Numbered from the stretch's first letter, positions 14,370 to 22,959 are shown. The stretch is 34,458 bases of DNA from Microgenomates group bacterium Gr01-1014_5 (GCA_007376395.1 VMGE01000002.1:141118-175575); one strand, 5' to 3'. Notes: generated by a model from the sequence alone, not told the origin. Made by a program: numbers and translations.

Positions 14370-15623
14370 GTGGGCGAGGCAAAATCATTCCAGGATTGGG
14401 ATAAAGTTCAGCATTTTGTGGTTATTTCAACCTACAAAGAACCTCTTCATATTCTGCAAAGAACTTTAACCTCTTTAGCAAACCAGGACTTGCCAACTAA
14501 ACAAATACATCTTGTTTTAGGCATGGAAACGAAAGAAGACGAGGGAGTAAGAACAGAGAAAGCTAAACATTTAAAAAAGGAATTTGGGCACGCTTTCGGC
14601 AGTTTCTTAGTTACGGTCCATACCTTGGTTCCCGGAGAGGTTGTCGGAAAATCCTCAAACGAACGTTATGCTATTTTAGAAGCCAAAAGAGAGATTTTGG
14701 TCAAAAAAAAGATAGACATCAAATACGCTACCGTCACTTCTTGTGACGCAGACCACACTTATCACCCCAAACACTTCTCTTGTTTAACTTATAAGTTTTT
14801 AGACGATCCTGATAGATACCACAAATTCTGGCAAAGTGCTGTATTTTTTTACTCTAATATCTGGCGGCTTCCTCCACCAACCAGAGTTGTCAACCGCATG
14901 TCCTCGATTTGGAATTTGGCACAACTTCCGAGGCGTGACAGGCTGGTTAATGCCCAAAATTACTCTCTTTCATTTAAGCTTTTAGACGAAACCGGTTATT
15001 GGGACGCTGATCTTATTCCAGAAGATTATCACATCTTTTTTAAAGCTTTTTATAAATCTGGAGGGAAAGTTGAAGTCGAGGCGCTTTACCTTCCACTCCT
15101 TGCCGATGCACCAGAAGGTGATAATTGGATTCAAGCTATTAAAAATCAGTACCTCCAATATCAGCGTTGGGCCTGGGGAGTCTCAGACGATCCCTATGTT
15201 ATTAAAAACTATCTCTTAACTCCCGGTGTCTCTTTTTTCACTAAGTCATACCGTCTTTTAGCTTTGTTCCGAGATCATTTTCTTTGGCCAGTCAACTGGT
15301 TTATTATCACTTTAGGGCTTTCCGTCCCAGTACTCTTAAACCCCGAATTTGCACGAACTACTCTTGGGTATACTCTTCCCGGTCTATCCTCGATAATTTT
15401 AACCGTATCTCTTTCTTTCTTGATAGTAATGATTATTATCGAGAGCTACCACAGACCAGCAGCGCCTAAAGGCTATGCCCGGTGGAAAGTATTTCTCTCT
15501 CCTTTGGAATTTCTACTTCTACCAATCGTTGGCTTTGTTCTCTCTGCGCTTCCAGGACTCGACGCCCACACCAGGTTAATGCTGGGTAAATATATGGAAT
15601 ACCGGGTAACAGAAAAGAAATGA
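14370..15623 (+). CDS. Membrane GT2-family (processive-type) glycosyltransferase, apparently N-truncated
   Basis: At least 417 aa. GT-A fold signatures: VVISTYKEPLHILQRTLTSL, SCDADHTYHP (DxD), IPEDYHIFFKAF (ED, catalytic base region) and QYLQYQRWAWG (QxxRW), the set seen in cellulose-synthase-like GT2 enzymes. Then ~4 C-terminal TM helices (e.g. HFLWPVNWFIITLGLSVPVL). The GTG at 14370 is the first conventional start, but conserved-looking coding sequence in the same frame continues upstream to 14298 (ITASIAHLRVQASKKFDWVG) and ends at a stop next to the palindrome. Homologues have N-terminal TM helices there. So the 5' end is probably lost or frame-disrupted. Overlaps the next gene by 4 nt (ATGA). 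Confidence 0.8.
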   Translation: MGEAKSFQDWDKVQHFVVISTYKEPLHILQRTLTSLANQDLPTKQIHLVLGMETKEDEGVRTEKAKHLKKEFGHAFGSFLVTVHTLVPGEVVGKSSNERYAILEAKREILVKKKIDIKYATVTSCDADHTYHPKHFSCLTYKFLDDPDRYHKFWQSAVFFYSNIWRLPPPTRVVNRMSSIWNLAQLPRRDRLVNAQNYSLSFKLLDETGYWDADLIPEDYHIFFKAFYKSGGKVEVEALYLPLLADAPEGDNWIQAIKNQYLQYQRWAWGVSDDPYVIKNYLLTPGVSFFTKSYRLLALFRDHFLWPVNWFIITLGLSVPVLLNPEFARTTLGYTLPGLSSIILTVSLSFLIVMIIIESYHRPAAPKGYARWKVFLSPLEFLLLPIVGFVLSALPGLDAHTRLMLGKYMEYRVTEKK

Positions 15624-17173
15624 TATACTCGAATCTGGTGCAAATATTTGGTCAAATCAGCCTGTTTACTAAAAAAATCAAGACTACTCCGATTACTCTC
15701 GTTGTTTTCTTAGTTATTTTACTCAGAATTCCCAACCTCTTTGAACCTTATTGGTATGGCGACGAAGCAATTTACCTAACACTTGGCGAAGGCGTAAGAC
15801 AAGGCCTGACTTTATACAAAGACATCTTTGATCACAAACCGCCGTTAATTTATCTTCTGGCCGCCGTTGCCGGGTCTATTTTTTGGTTCAAATTTCTACT
15901 TCTTGTGAGTCACACTGCCTCAGTCTTTATGTTTTGGAAATTGGCAGAAAAACTTTTTAAACAAAGTTCTATACCAGAAAAGAGTCAAAAAAGGGCTGTC
16001 TTTTTAGCTGGAGGGTTTTTTGCTCTCTTTACTACCTTGCCAATGCTCGAAGGCAACATTGCCAATGCCGAGATATTTATGAGTTTACCGATAATTGCAG
16101 GATTACTCTATGTCTTTTCTTTAAAAAGAGAGACGTTTGGCGCTCTGTTTGTTGCAGGAACTATTTTTTCAGCGGCAGTACTTTATAAAGTTCCTGCGGC
16201 TTTAGAAATCGGCGCCCTGTTTGTATTTTGGTTCCTTACGAGTTGGGGAAGTATTGAAAAGCTTAAACATGCTTTTTCTAAAAGTTTTGCTTTGGGTCTT
16301 GGCGTACTTACTCCAATCGCAGTTACGATTGTTTACTACGCTACACAAGGAGCGCTTAATGATTATTTATCAGCAGGTCTTTTGCAAAACTTTGGGTATA
16401 TTGCCAGCTGGAGCGCACCTGTAGTTTCCCAAACACAAGCGTTTAGCGGTGACTTTACTTTCAGAGCGCTTGTTTTAGTTTTAACTGTTTGTGCACTTTT
16501 TCTTCTCAAACGCCGAATTGACCAAACTTTACTTTTTGTTTCGCTTTGGTTTATCTTTGCTCTTTTTGCCATGCTTTTATCTGGCCGTCCCTACCCTCAC
16601 TACATCATCCAAATTATTGCGCCTTTAGGACTTTTACTTGCAATTCTGGTTAATGGCCGAGACTCGCAAAGGTTTTGGACTACGCCGCTTTTTTTAATTT
16701 TCCTGGCAAGTTTAGTTTTTTACAAATTCACGACTTATCCGACGTTATCTTACTACCAAAACTTCCTCTCGTTTGCGGTAGGAGCCAAAACTCACGACAA
16801 TTATTTATCCTATTTTGACCAAAGAATTCCCAGAACTTATCGCCTAGCCCAATACATCGCTCGTTCAACCAGCCCCAGGGACCGTATTTTTATCTGGGGA
16901 ACAGAACCGGAGCTGTACGCCCTTTCCCGTCGTTTGCCGCCAGGCAGATACACCACATCTTTTCATATCAATGATTTTGGCGGTCGCGAAGAAACGCTCG
17001 CCGCCCTAGAAAACAATCCCCCAAAGTACATTTTAATTAACACAAAAGAACAACGGGTTTTACCGGGACTGCGCCCTTTTCTCTATAGCCGCTATATTTA
17101 CCTTGAAAACTTTGGCGAAATTGAGGTTTGGAAAGAAATCGGTCCTGCTCTGATTCGAGCTTTGAGCAAATGA
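15620..17173 (+). CDS. GT39/ArnT-like polyprenyl-phosphate sugar transferase
   Basis: A 517-aa polytopic protein of the GT-C fold, expected to move a sugar from a polyprenyl phosphate onto an extracytoplasmic acceptor. After a first TM (TLVVFLVILLRIPNLF) comes the family loop YWYGDEAIYLTLGEGVRQG then LYKDIFDHKPPLIY, with the acidic DE pair and the DHKPP motif. About 10-11 further TM helices follow, then a soluble tail with RIFIWGTEPELYALSRRLPP. The start ATG overlaps the previous stop by 4 nt and its own stop overlaps the next start by 4 nt, indicating translational coupling in one operon. Acceptor and sugar cannot be read from the sequence. Confidence 0.85.
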   Translation: MIYSNLVQIFGQISLFTKKIKTTPITLVVFLVILLRIPNLFEPYWYGDEAIYLTLGEGVRQGLTLYKDIFDHKPPLIYLLAAVAGSIFWFKFLLLVSHTASVFMFWKLAEKLFKQSSIPEKSQKRAVFLAGGFFALFTTLPMLEGNIANAEIFMSLPIIAGLLYVFSLKRETFGALFVAGTIFSAAVLYKVPAALEIGALFVFWFLTSWGSIEKLKHAFSKSFALGLGVLTPIAVTIVYYATQGALNDYLSAGLLQNFGYIASWSAPVVSQTQAFSGDFTFRALVLVLTVCALFLLKRRIDQTLLFVSLWFIFALFAMLLSGRPYPHYIIQIIAPLGLLLAILVNGRDSQRFWTTPLFLIFLASLVFYKFTTYPTLSYYQNFLSFAVGAKTHDNYLSYFDQRIPRTYRLAQYIARSTSPRDRIFIWGTEPELYALSRRLPPGRYTTSFHINDFGGREETLAALENNPPKYILINTKEQRVLPGLRPFLYSRYIYLENFGEIEVWKEIGPALIRALSK

Positions 17174-17523
17174 TATTTGGTAGGCCTAAAATAATTCCAC
17201 AAGAGCTGTCTATTAAAAAGCCATTCTTTTTTGGTTTAGGAAGTCTTGTTGCCGCTTTGTTTTTTCTTGCTTTCTTCTGGCCTAGTCTACCTCCCCAACT
17301 TCCGCTTTTTTACAGCAAACCCTGGGGAGAAAGCCAGCTTGCGCCAAGCTACTTCATAGCTTTACCGATAATTCTATCAGCTCTTCTCCTTTTTGCTAAT
17401 TCCATTTTTGCGCAATTAGTAGACGGTTATCCGCTAATTAAAAGAATGCTTATCTTTGGCGCAGCTTCGGTTTGTGTCTTGGCAGCAATTACCGTTATCC
17501 GAATAATTCTACTCGTCGTTTAA
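17170..17523 (+). CDS. DUF1648-like small membrane protein
   Basis: A 117-aa protein with three TM helices (FFFGLGSLVAALFFLAFFWP; SYFIALPIILSALLLFANSI; MLIFGAASVCVLAAITVIRI). Between the first two lies LPPQLPLFYSKPWGESQLAP, resembling the extracytoplasmic 'P..LP.HFN..G' loop of DUF1648 proteins. The start chosen is ATG 17170, which overlaps the previous stop (ATGA). An upstream ATG at 17128 lies inside the previous gene and is not needed. Function unknown. Placement inside an envelope-glycan operon suggests an accessory role. Confidence 0.7.
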   Translation: MIFGRPKIIPQELSIKKPFFFGLGSLVAALFFLAFFWPSLPPQLPLFYSKPWGESQLAPSYFIALPIILSALLLFANSIFAQLVDGYPLIKRMLIFGAASVCVLAAITVIRIILLVV

Positions 17524-17526
17524 TAT

Positions 17527-18630
17527 ATGTTTGATTTTACCCAACTTACTACTCTCTTTTTTTCTCCGGCAGGCGCCGCATTTATTATTTCTCTCTTGGT
17601 TACCCCTTTAATTATCAAATTGGCTCCTGTTCTAAAAATCATTGATGATCCAAAAATTCGCCGCCATCCGGCAATTTTACACACCAAGCCCACACCGCGC
17701 GGTGGCGGAATTCCCCTCTTTTTAGCAATCGCCGCGACAAGTCTTATTTTCTTGCCGCAAGACGGGCGGCTTCTTGCCATCTTGCTGGGAGGTTTGGTTG
17801 TTGTCGTTGTGGGTTTTCTTGATGACAAACGCGACTCAAGCCCTTACATGAGACTTGTGGCCCAATTTTTGGCTGCCGGAATTGTTGTTGCTTCGGGAAT
17901 CGGCATCTCTTTTATTTCAAACCCTTTTGGGGGAATTATTGACCTCTCAGGCTTTCAAATTAATTTTTCACTCTTAGGAGCTGAACACAGTCTTTGGATT
18001 TTTTCAGCACTCTTTGGCCTAGCATGGATTGTCGCCTTAATGAATGCTGTCAGCTGGTCGTCTGGGGTTGACGGGCAACTTTCTGGCTTTGCCGCAATTT
18101 CTGCCTTGGTTATTGCTATCTTTTCTCTGCAATACTCTGCCGATATTACCCAATGGCCGGTAACTATTCTTGCGGCTATCACCTTCGGTGCTTTTGCCGG
18201 TTTTTTACCTTGGCACGCTTATCCGCAAAAGATTATGCCCGGGTTTGGAGGAGCAACGCTTGCCGGGTACATGCTCGCCGTGCTTTCCATACTTACAACC
18301 GCCAAGGTGGGTATTTTGCTTGTTGTTTTGGCTATTCCGGTAGTAGACGCCGGGTATTCAATTGTAAGAAGACTAATGTCCGGAAAGTCGCCTGTGTGGG
18401 GTGATAAAAAACATTTACACCACAGACTCATTGCGGCAGGTTGGAGTAAGCAAAAAGTGGCTGTTTTTTATTGGATTTCAACGATGGTGTTGGGAGTTCT
18501 TGCTTTAAATTTGAATGCTACGCATAAGTTCTATACAATTGTAGGTATCACCCTCTTTGTCGGAGCGCTGATTATATGTTTAAATTCTTGGTTGCAGTCA
18601 TCAAAACCGCAAGACCGCGCCAGTGGATAA
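17527..18630 (+). CDS. WecA/MraY-like polyprenyl-phosphate sugar-1-phosphate transferase
   Basis: A 367-aa GT4-type integral membrane enzyme that loads a UDP-sugar phosphate (typically HexNAc-1-P) onto undecaprenyl phosphate as the first step of a surface glycan. About ten TM helices. Motifs: HTKPTPRGGGIPLF, VGFLDDKRD (DDxxD-type), MNAVSWSSGVDGQLSG and the WecA-type cytoplasmic loop KHLHHRLIAAG, which favours WecA over MraY. In the NxxNxxDGxDGL motif of relatives the first Asp is Ser here (SWSSGVDG). Only the second Asp is kept. Overlaps the next gene by 55 nt. 3-nt gap from the preceding gene. Confidence 0.88.
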   Translation: MFDFTQLTTLFFSPAGAAFIISLLVTPLIIKLAPVLKIIDDPKIRRHPAILHTKPTPRGGGIPLFLAIAATSLIFLPQDGRLLAILLGGLVVVVVGFLDDKRDSSPYMRLVAQFLAAGIVVASGIGISFISNPFGGIIDLSGFQINFSLLGAEHSLWIFSALFGLAWIVALMNAVSWSSGVDGQLSGFAAISALVIAIFSLQYSADITQWPVTILAAITFGAFAGFLPWHAYPQKIMPGFGGATLAGYMLAVLSILTTAKVGILLVVLAIPVVDAGYSIVRRLMSGKSPVWGDKKHLHHRLIAAGWSKQKVAVFYWISTMVLGVLALNLNATHKFYTIVGITLFVGALIICLNSWLQSSKPQDRASG

Positions 18631-19526
18631 AAAACCTTGCGATTTTCGCGGCGTTAGTCTTTACAGGACAATTCTATAATCCCGGACTCTTCGACAAGAC
18701 TTTACAAGGCTTTATCGCTTTGACGCTTGTCGTTTCTGCAATCTATTTTATCAACGATATCGCAGACGTACGCTCGGACAAACTTCATCCTTTTAAAAGA
18801 TTCCGTCCAATTGCCCGCGGAGACATTCCTGTTCCAATTGCTCTAATTATCGCCGGGGCAGGCGTATTTGCTGGTTTGTGGCTTGCTAATTCACTTTCCA
18901 ACTTCTTTTTTCTGACTCTGCTTGCTTATCTTCTTTTACAACTTGCCTACACCTTTTGGTTAAAGGAAATGGTAGTTATTGATATTTTAGTCATTGCCAC
19001 GGGTTTCATTATGCGCGTATATGCCGGAGCCTTCTTAATTGACGCCCATCTCTCAATTTGGTTTTTGCTGTGCGTTATTTCTGTTTCGCTCTTTTTAGCA
19101 GCGGGAAAAAGACGCGCAGAGCTTTTTATTCTTCATGAAAAAGCGGCCGAGCACAGAAAAACTTTAAGCCTATACTCCACCGACCTTTTAGACGCCTATC
19201 TTTCCATGTTTGCTACTGCTTCCTGGCTTTCTTGGGCGTTGTTTACTTTCTTCAAAGAAGACGAGACAAAGTTTTATCTTAGCGAGGCCGTATCCCCTAA
19301 TTTACTAGATACTATCCCGCTAACAATCCTTGGCTCAGGCAAGTTATTAATGATGACAATTCCGGTAGTTGTTTTTGGTGTTATGCGTTATTTGCGCATA
19401 GTTTATGAAGGATCCCGTGCAGAAACGCCCGAAAGAGTCTTAATGACCGATAAGCCGCTTGTTATCGCCTTTGCTCTTTGGACTACATTAATCTTTCTCG
19501 TCCTCTACGTCTTTCAGACGGGATAA
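18576..19526 (+). CDS. UbiA-family decaprenyl-phosphate phosphoribosyltransferase-like protein
   Basis: A 316-aa UbiA-superfamily prenyltransferase, nearest in motif pattern to decaprenyl-phosphate 5-phosphoribosyltransferase (DPPR synthase, actinobacterial Rv3806c type), which uses PRPP to make the precursor of polyprenyl-phosphate arabinose. Visible: ARPRQWIKNLAIFAALVF, the first Asp-rich motif INDIADVRSDKLHPFKRFRP followed by IARGD, YTFWLKEMVVIDILVIATGF and MRVYAG, then AAGKRRAELFIL. About nine TM helices. The start overlaps the wecA-like gene by 55 nt, so the end of one and the start of the other are read in two frames. DprE1/DprE2-type epimerases are not in the window. Confidence 0.82.
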   Translation: MFKFLVAVIKTARPRQWIKNLAIFAALVFTGQFYNPGLFDKTLQGFIALTLVVSAIYFINDIADVRSDKLHPFKRFRPIARGDIPVPIALIIAGAGVFAGLWLANSLSNFFFLTLLAYLLLQLAYTFWLKEMVVIDILVIATGFIMRVYAGAFLIDAHLSIWFLLCVISVSLFLAAGKRRAELFILHEKAAEHRKTLSLYSTDLLDAYLSMFATASWLSWALFTFFKEDETKFYLSEAVSPNLLDTIPLTILGSGKLLMMTIPVVVFGVMRYLRIVYEGSRAETPERVLMTDKPLVIAFALWTTLIFLVLYVFQTG

Positions 19527-19555
19527 ACGTCTTCAAGACACAGTAGTTGTCGATT

Positions 19556-20374
19556 TTATTCCACCTTCTTGGCATATTCTGAAGTAACCCAGCCTTCTTT
19601 GTCTTTCTGGTATTCAATTTTATACCAGCTTTCTTTTTCTTCAAGTAAAACATACTCTTCTCCAGGCTTTACTTGTCCTGATTCTGTGGCATTTTTAGTG
19701 GGTGCAGAGCGTACTCTTAAAAACCCTGTTGGCGTATCAGCTATTTTAACTTTTTCCCGCTGCGGCTCTTCCGCAAGGGCAGATTCTTCGTTTGCTTCAA
19801 CCGTATCAAGTTTAGCAAGCATAGCAACAACCGTCAGTTTATACCCTGCTCCGGCGCGCGCCTGAATCTGTCTCTCGCTGTAACCTGCTTGGGAAATTAT
19901 CAGTTTATGCTCGCCGACGGCAATGTCGTTTATCGGCAGTGGAGTAAAACCTCTGTTCTGACCATCTAAATTAACTTGCGCCGCGTCAGGCGTGGAAACC
20001 ACAGTCAAAGTAGCAGTGTTTCCAGACCTTTTCTCAAAGGAAAGGATTTCCCCTGCTGAGGCTTCCTCGATTTCAGCAAAATCTCGCCTAATTACCGTCT
20101 TAACGCCTTGGACTAGCGTTACTTTTGTCCCCCAAGGAGCAAGGCTTGTTTCTGTTGCGATTGGCACTAAGCGGATAGAAATTTCACCTGGTTTTTGCAC
20201 CAATTCAAAAGGGGTCGTTCCCATTTGATCACCGTCGATATAAACTGTGGCTTGAGGAGTCGTCTCAATTTGTAAACCCGCTTGAGCTGGTCTAAGTTTA
20301 GAAAATAGTAAAAACCCGCCAGCCCCCAAGAGCATTAAGATCACCCCCATAACTAACATCCATTTTCTCTGCAT
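19556..20374 (-). CDS. Membrane-anchored PEGA-domain protein with C-terminal SH3-like domain
   Basis: A 272-aa protein. N-terminal TM anchor (WMLVMGVILMLLGAGGFLLF), then two PEGA repeats: LQIETTPQATVYIDGDQMGT followed by TPFEL, and LTVVSTPDAAQVNLDGQNRG followed by FTPLPI. A linker (TVEANEESALAEEPQREKVK) and a bacterial SH3-type domain follow (TGFLRVRSAPTKNATESGQV ... WYKIEYQKDKEGWVTSEYAK). PEGA domains are extracytoplasmic beta modules and SH3b domains often bind cell wall. The protein is therefore likely a surface or wall-associated scaffold. An open frame extends upstream to 20554 but lacks conservation and runs into the lemA promoter. ATG 20374 precedes the TM segment; ATG 20359 is an alternative. 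Confidence 0.8.
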   Translation of the reverse strand: MQRKWMLVMGVILMLLGAGGFLLFSKLRPAQAGLQIETTPQATVYIDGDQMGTTPFELVQKPGEISIRLVPIATETSLAPWGTKVTLVQGVKTVIRRDFAEIEEASAGEILSFEKRSGNTATLTVVSTPDAAQVNLDGQNRGFTPLPINDIAVGEHKLIISQAGYSERQIQARAGAGYKLTVVAMLAKLDTVEANEESALAEEPQREKVKIADTPTGFLRVRSAPTKNATESGQVKPGEEYVLLEEKESWYKIEYQKDKEGWVTSEYAKKVE

Positions 20375-20429
20375 TATAAGTTTTGCCCCGTTCAGCGGGA
20401 TTTGAACAGAATAGCAAAAAGATTTTAAG

Positions 20430-20458
20430 TTGACAACGGCCAACAAAAGACATAACCT
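20430..20458 (+). promoter_or_regulatory. lemA promoter (TTGACA-17-TAACCT)
   Basis: A consensus -35 TTGACA (20430-20435), a 17-nt spacer and a -10 TAACCT (20453-20458), with only 5 nt before the GTG at 20464. The spacing implies a leaderless mRNA and selects this GTG as start. Confidence 0.6.
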
Positions 20459-20463
20459 AAAGC

Positions 20464-21033
20464 GTGGACTTTTTAAAGGCATTAAAACCAATTCATTGGA
20501 TTTTAGGCGCTGTCGCGATTCTGTTTTTAATGGGGTGGAGTTCGTACAACTCATTTGTTACCCAAACAAACGCTATCGAAGGGCAATGGAAGCAAGTCGA
20601 GGTACAATACCAAAGAAGATTTGATTTAATTCCCAACCTCGTCGAGTCGGTCAAGGGTTTACAGGCTCAAGAGCAAAAAATCTTTGGCGATATTGCCAAT
20701 GCGCGCACTGCTTATACTGGAGCAAAGACAACCGACGCAAAGGTCCAGGCGGCAAATCAGCTCGAATCTGGTTTAGGCAGACTTATTGCCATTTTTGAAA
20801 ACTATCCCCAAATCAAATCAGATCAAGCCGTTCTTAAGCTTATGGACGAGCTCTCAGGAACCGAAAACCGCGTCTCTGTCGAGCGCAGGCGCTATAACGA
20901 ATTCGTGCAAAGCTACAACACTGCAACCAGCGTCCTTCCGGGGAAATTCTTTGCCAGCCTTTTTGGTTTTGGCTCCAAGACCTACTTCGAAGCTGCAGAT
21001 GGCAGTGAGAATCCTCCTAAGGTACAATTCTAG
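20464..21033 (+). CDS. lemA: LemA family protein
   Basis: A 189-aa LemA protein: one N-terminal TM helix (IHWILGAVAILFLMGWSSYN), then the coiled helical core with the family hallmark FDLIPNLVESVKGLQAQE, followed by NARTAYTGA, ENYPQIKSD and ENRVSVERRRYNEFVQSYNT. LemA proteins are membrane-anchored helical-bundle proteins of unclear molecular role, commonly encoded with TPM-domain proteins, as here. The start is GTG at 20464, placed directly behind a strong promoter. The TPM gene follows after 3 nt, so the two form an operon. Confidence 0.92.
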   Translation: MDFLKALKPIHWILGAVAILFLMGWSSYNSFVTQTNAIEGQWKQVEVQYQRRFDLIPNLVESVKGLQAQEQKIFGDIANARTAYTGAKTTDAKVQAANQLESGLGRLIAIFENYPQIKSDQAVLKLMDELSGTENRVSVERRRYNEFVQSYNTATSVLPGKFFASLFGFGSKTYFEAADGSENPPKVQF

Positions 21034-21036
21034 TAA

Positions 21037-21939
21037 ATGGGTAAGAGGCTAAAGTCCGCAGTAATTACAGCTATTTTTGCGCTTACACTCTTTTCTTCAT
21101 TTACTCTATCTTTTGCCAAGCACATTCCGTCCCCCTCTGGTCACGTTAATGACTTTGCAGGTGTTTTAACGAATGAACAAAAAACAACTCTTGAAAACGA
21201 TTTAGCAAACTATAAAAGCCAGACCGGTAACGAAATTGCCGTCATTCTAGTCAGTAACTTAGACGGCGGAGATATCGACGATTTTACAGTCCGGGCGTTT
21301 GAAGAATGGAAAATTGGTAATGCCGGAAAAGATAACGGGCTCTTGCTTCTTGCCGCTATTGAAGACCGCAAAATACGTATCGAACCCGGTTACGGCTTAG
21401 AGCCCTATTTAACCGATTCAGAAGCCGGAAGTATCATCCGCGATATTGTTGCTCCTGAATTTAAAAAAGGTGATTACTTTACAGGAATTGTACGGGCAAC
21501 AGAATCCATAAAAATTCAACTCTCTGCCGATCCTGCTAAAGAAGCGCCAAGCGACAAAAAAACTCCTCCCTGGGTCAACATTCTAGCTGAAATAGGCCTT
21601 CCCCTGTTGTTTATTGCAGTCTTGTATCTTTTTGCCTATATGTCAAGAACAAAGAGCATTTGGCTTGGAGGCATAGTCGGCGGAGGAATCGGGGCGGTTG
21701 TTGGACTTATAGCCGCTTCTGTAATTATAGCCTTGATTTCCCTTGTTATACTTGGGGTTTTGGGAACAGTTCTTGACTACATTCTCTCTACAGTTTATCA
21801 AAAGCGTAAAACAGAGGGGAAACCAACCGACTGGTGGCATTCTGCAGGCGGATTTTTCGCAGGTGGTGGACGCGGCGGAGGATTCGGCGGGTTTGGCGGA
21901 GGAAGCTCGGGCGGCGGCGGCTCTTCTGGAGATTGGTAA
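21037..21939 (+). CDS. TPM-domain (YgcG-type) membrane protein
   Basis: A 300-aa protein: signal peptide or first TM (AVITAIFALTLFSSFTLSFA), an extracytoplasmic TPM domain beginning HVNDFAGVLTNEQKTTLEND and including GNEIAVILVSNLDGGDIDDF, GNAGKDNGLLLLAA, RKIRIEPGYGLEPYLTDSEA and IVAPEFKKGDYFTGI. Two TM segments follow (ILAEIGLPLLFIAVLYLFAY; GAVVGLIAASVIIALISLVI), then a Gly/Ser-rich tail (GGFGGFGGGSSGGGGSSGDW) typical of the YgcG group. TPM domains are linked to membrane-protein quality control and stress. It is the second gene of the lemA operon. Confidence 0.9.
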   Translation: MGKRLKSAVITAIFALTLFSSFTLSFAKHIPSPSGHVNDFAGVLTNEQKTTLENDLANYKSQTGNEIAVILVSNLDGGDIDDFTVRAFEEWKIGNAGKDNGLLLLAAIEDRKIRIEPGYGLEPYLTDSEAGSIIRDIVAPEFKKGDYFTGIVRATESIKIQLSADPAKEAPSDKKTPPWVNILAEIGLPLLFIAVLYLFAYMSRTKSIWLGGIVGGGIGAVVGLIAASVIIALISLVILGVLGTVLDYILSTVYQKRKTEGKPTDWWHSAGGFFAGGGRGGGFGGFGGGSSGGGGSSGDW

Positions 21940-21956
21940 AAGTAAACCTCTCACCT

Positions 21957-22188
21957 TTAAACTTCATCCCACCAGCTTAAAATACCTTGTATAACCTTAT
22001 CTCCGCTAGGATCACCAATTCCTCCAGAGATACCTAAATAAAACTCCGTTTGACCTTTACCGAAAGGGGTTTGACCTCTTAAAATTTATAGGCACGTCGG
22101 CTCGCGGGTCGCCAGTTATCCAACTTCTCTCCATGGCGTCTGCCAATCTCTCGTAAAACGGAGCCTCAACAACAGCATTCTCTACCAT
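21957..22188 (-). pseudogene. Frameshifted small gene (76 aa if repaired)
   Basis: From ATG 22188 the frame reads MVENAVVEAPFYERLADAME, RSWITGDPRADVPIN, then shifts. A second frame continues as LRGQTPFGKGQTEFYLGISG, GIGDPSGDKVIQGILSWWDEV and stops at 21957. Removing one T from the TTTT run (plus-strand AAAA at 22081-22084) joins the two perfectly, giving a 76-aa soluble protein. So this is either a recent frameshift or a sequencing indel. TGTTATAGT lies 8 nt upstream. No family recognised. The promoter block CAACTACTATAACATA (22192-22207) is identical to that of the gene ending at 22960. Confidence 0.6.
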
Positions 22189-22196
22189 ACACAACT

Positions 22197-22205
22197 ACTA
22201 TAACA
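22197..22205 (-). promoter_or_regulatory. Extended -10 (TGTTATAGT) of the frameshifted small gene
   Basis: Eight nt before the ATG at 22188, overlapping the 3' end of the TVP38/DedA-like gene. Sixteen nt around it recur exactly at 23405-23420. Confidence 0.5.
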
Positions 22206-22860
22206 TATCGTGGCGGTTTTTTTTCTTAAATTTTCTTACCAAGAAGTTTCCAATTAAAAAAATTAAGGCAGCAAAAAAAGCAAACAAGATACTAACTACT
22301 ATCGACCCTTCAGGACTATTGGTTTTAGAAACAGCATAATACCAGATTACATTTCCCGGAATAATTGCGAGAGCCGTAATAAGTATATAGGTAGAAAATT
22401 TCATAGGGGTTAGTCCGTAAGCATATGAGACAAAATCTCCAATTCCTCCTTGCAGCATCCTAGCGGCGATTAGAGTTATCACTCCATATTCTTTAGATAG
22501 CTTGTCGATTTTTTCAATGGCATCTTTTCCTGCAAATTTACTAACTAAAGATCTTCCCCAAATCCTACTTATCCAAAAGTTAATTGTTGCACCTATAAGA
22601 ACCACAAAATATGTATAAACAATTGCTGTTTTCCCAAATAAATAGAAGCCGCTAACTAAAAAGGGTAATCCGCTGATCGGAGCTATCACATAGCTGACTT
22701 GATGGAGAAGTATCCAAGCTATTGGAGCCCAAGGTCCTGAACTTTGCACAAAATTCTCAATCTCTTCTTGCGGAATTTGCTTACCCCAGAAATACAAAAG
22801 GACTGAAATTAAAATTGCTATGGCTAAACCAGCCTGGAACCTGGGATTTAGTTTGAGCAT
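22198..22860 (-). CDS. TVP38/DedA (SNARE-associated) family membrane protein
   Basis: A 220-aa polytopic protein with about five to six TM helices. Family features: FVQSSGPWAPIAWILLHQVS, PISGLPFLVSGFYLFG, ATINFWISRIWGRSLVSKF, LIAARMLQGGIGDFVSYAYG and LTPMKFSTYILITALAIIPG. In DedA/TVP38 proteins the 'F-R-(F/L)-xPGxxxxxxxG' segment is central to undecaprenyl-phosphate or phospholipid handling; here it appears as AARMLQGGIGDFVSYAYG. TATAAT (22873-22878) lies 12 nt before the ATG at 22860. An upstream TTG at 22890 overlaps that box and is not preferred. Substrate unknown. Confidence 0.8.
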   Translation of the reverse strand: MLKLNPRFQAGLAIAILISVLLYFWGKQIPQEEIENFVQSSGPWAPIAWILLHQVSYVIAPISGLPFLVSGFYLFGKTAIVYTYFVVLIGATINFWISRIWGRSLVSKFAGKDAIEKIDKLSKEYGVITLIAARMLQGGIGDFVSYAYGLTPMKFSTYILITALAIIPGNVIWYYAVSKTNSPEGSIVVSILFAFFAALIFLIGNFLVRKFKKKNRHDML

Positions 22861-22872
22861 ATACCTTATTTT

Positions 22873-22878
22873 ATTATA
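22873..22878 (-). promoter_or_regulatory. -10 box (TATAAT) of the TVP38/DedA-like gene
   Basis: TATAAT on the minus strand with 12 nt to the ATG at 22860; ATAAGG in between may be a weak Shine-Dalgarno. Confidence 0.45.
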
Positions 22879-22959
22879 GCGGGATAACAATAATCCTTCC
22901 TCAAGTCCAAATAAATCGGGTTCAAAAATGCCAGAACTCTTGGTTTTTAGTTAAACTGT

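Noticed and set aside
20375-20554. 60-residue N-terminal extension of the PEGA protein
   Set aside because: It would place coding sequence over the lemA promoter and upstream of the TM anchor, and it lacks recognisable features.
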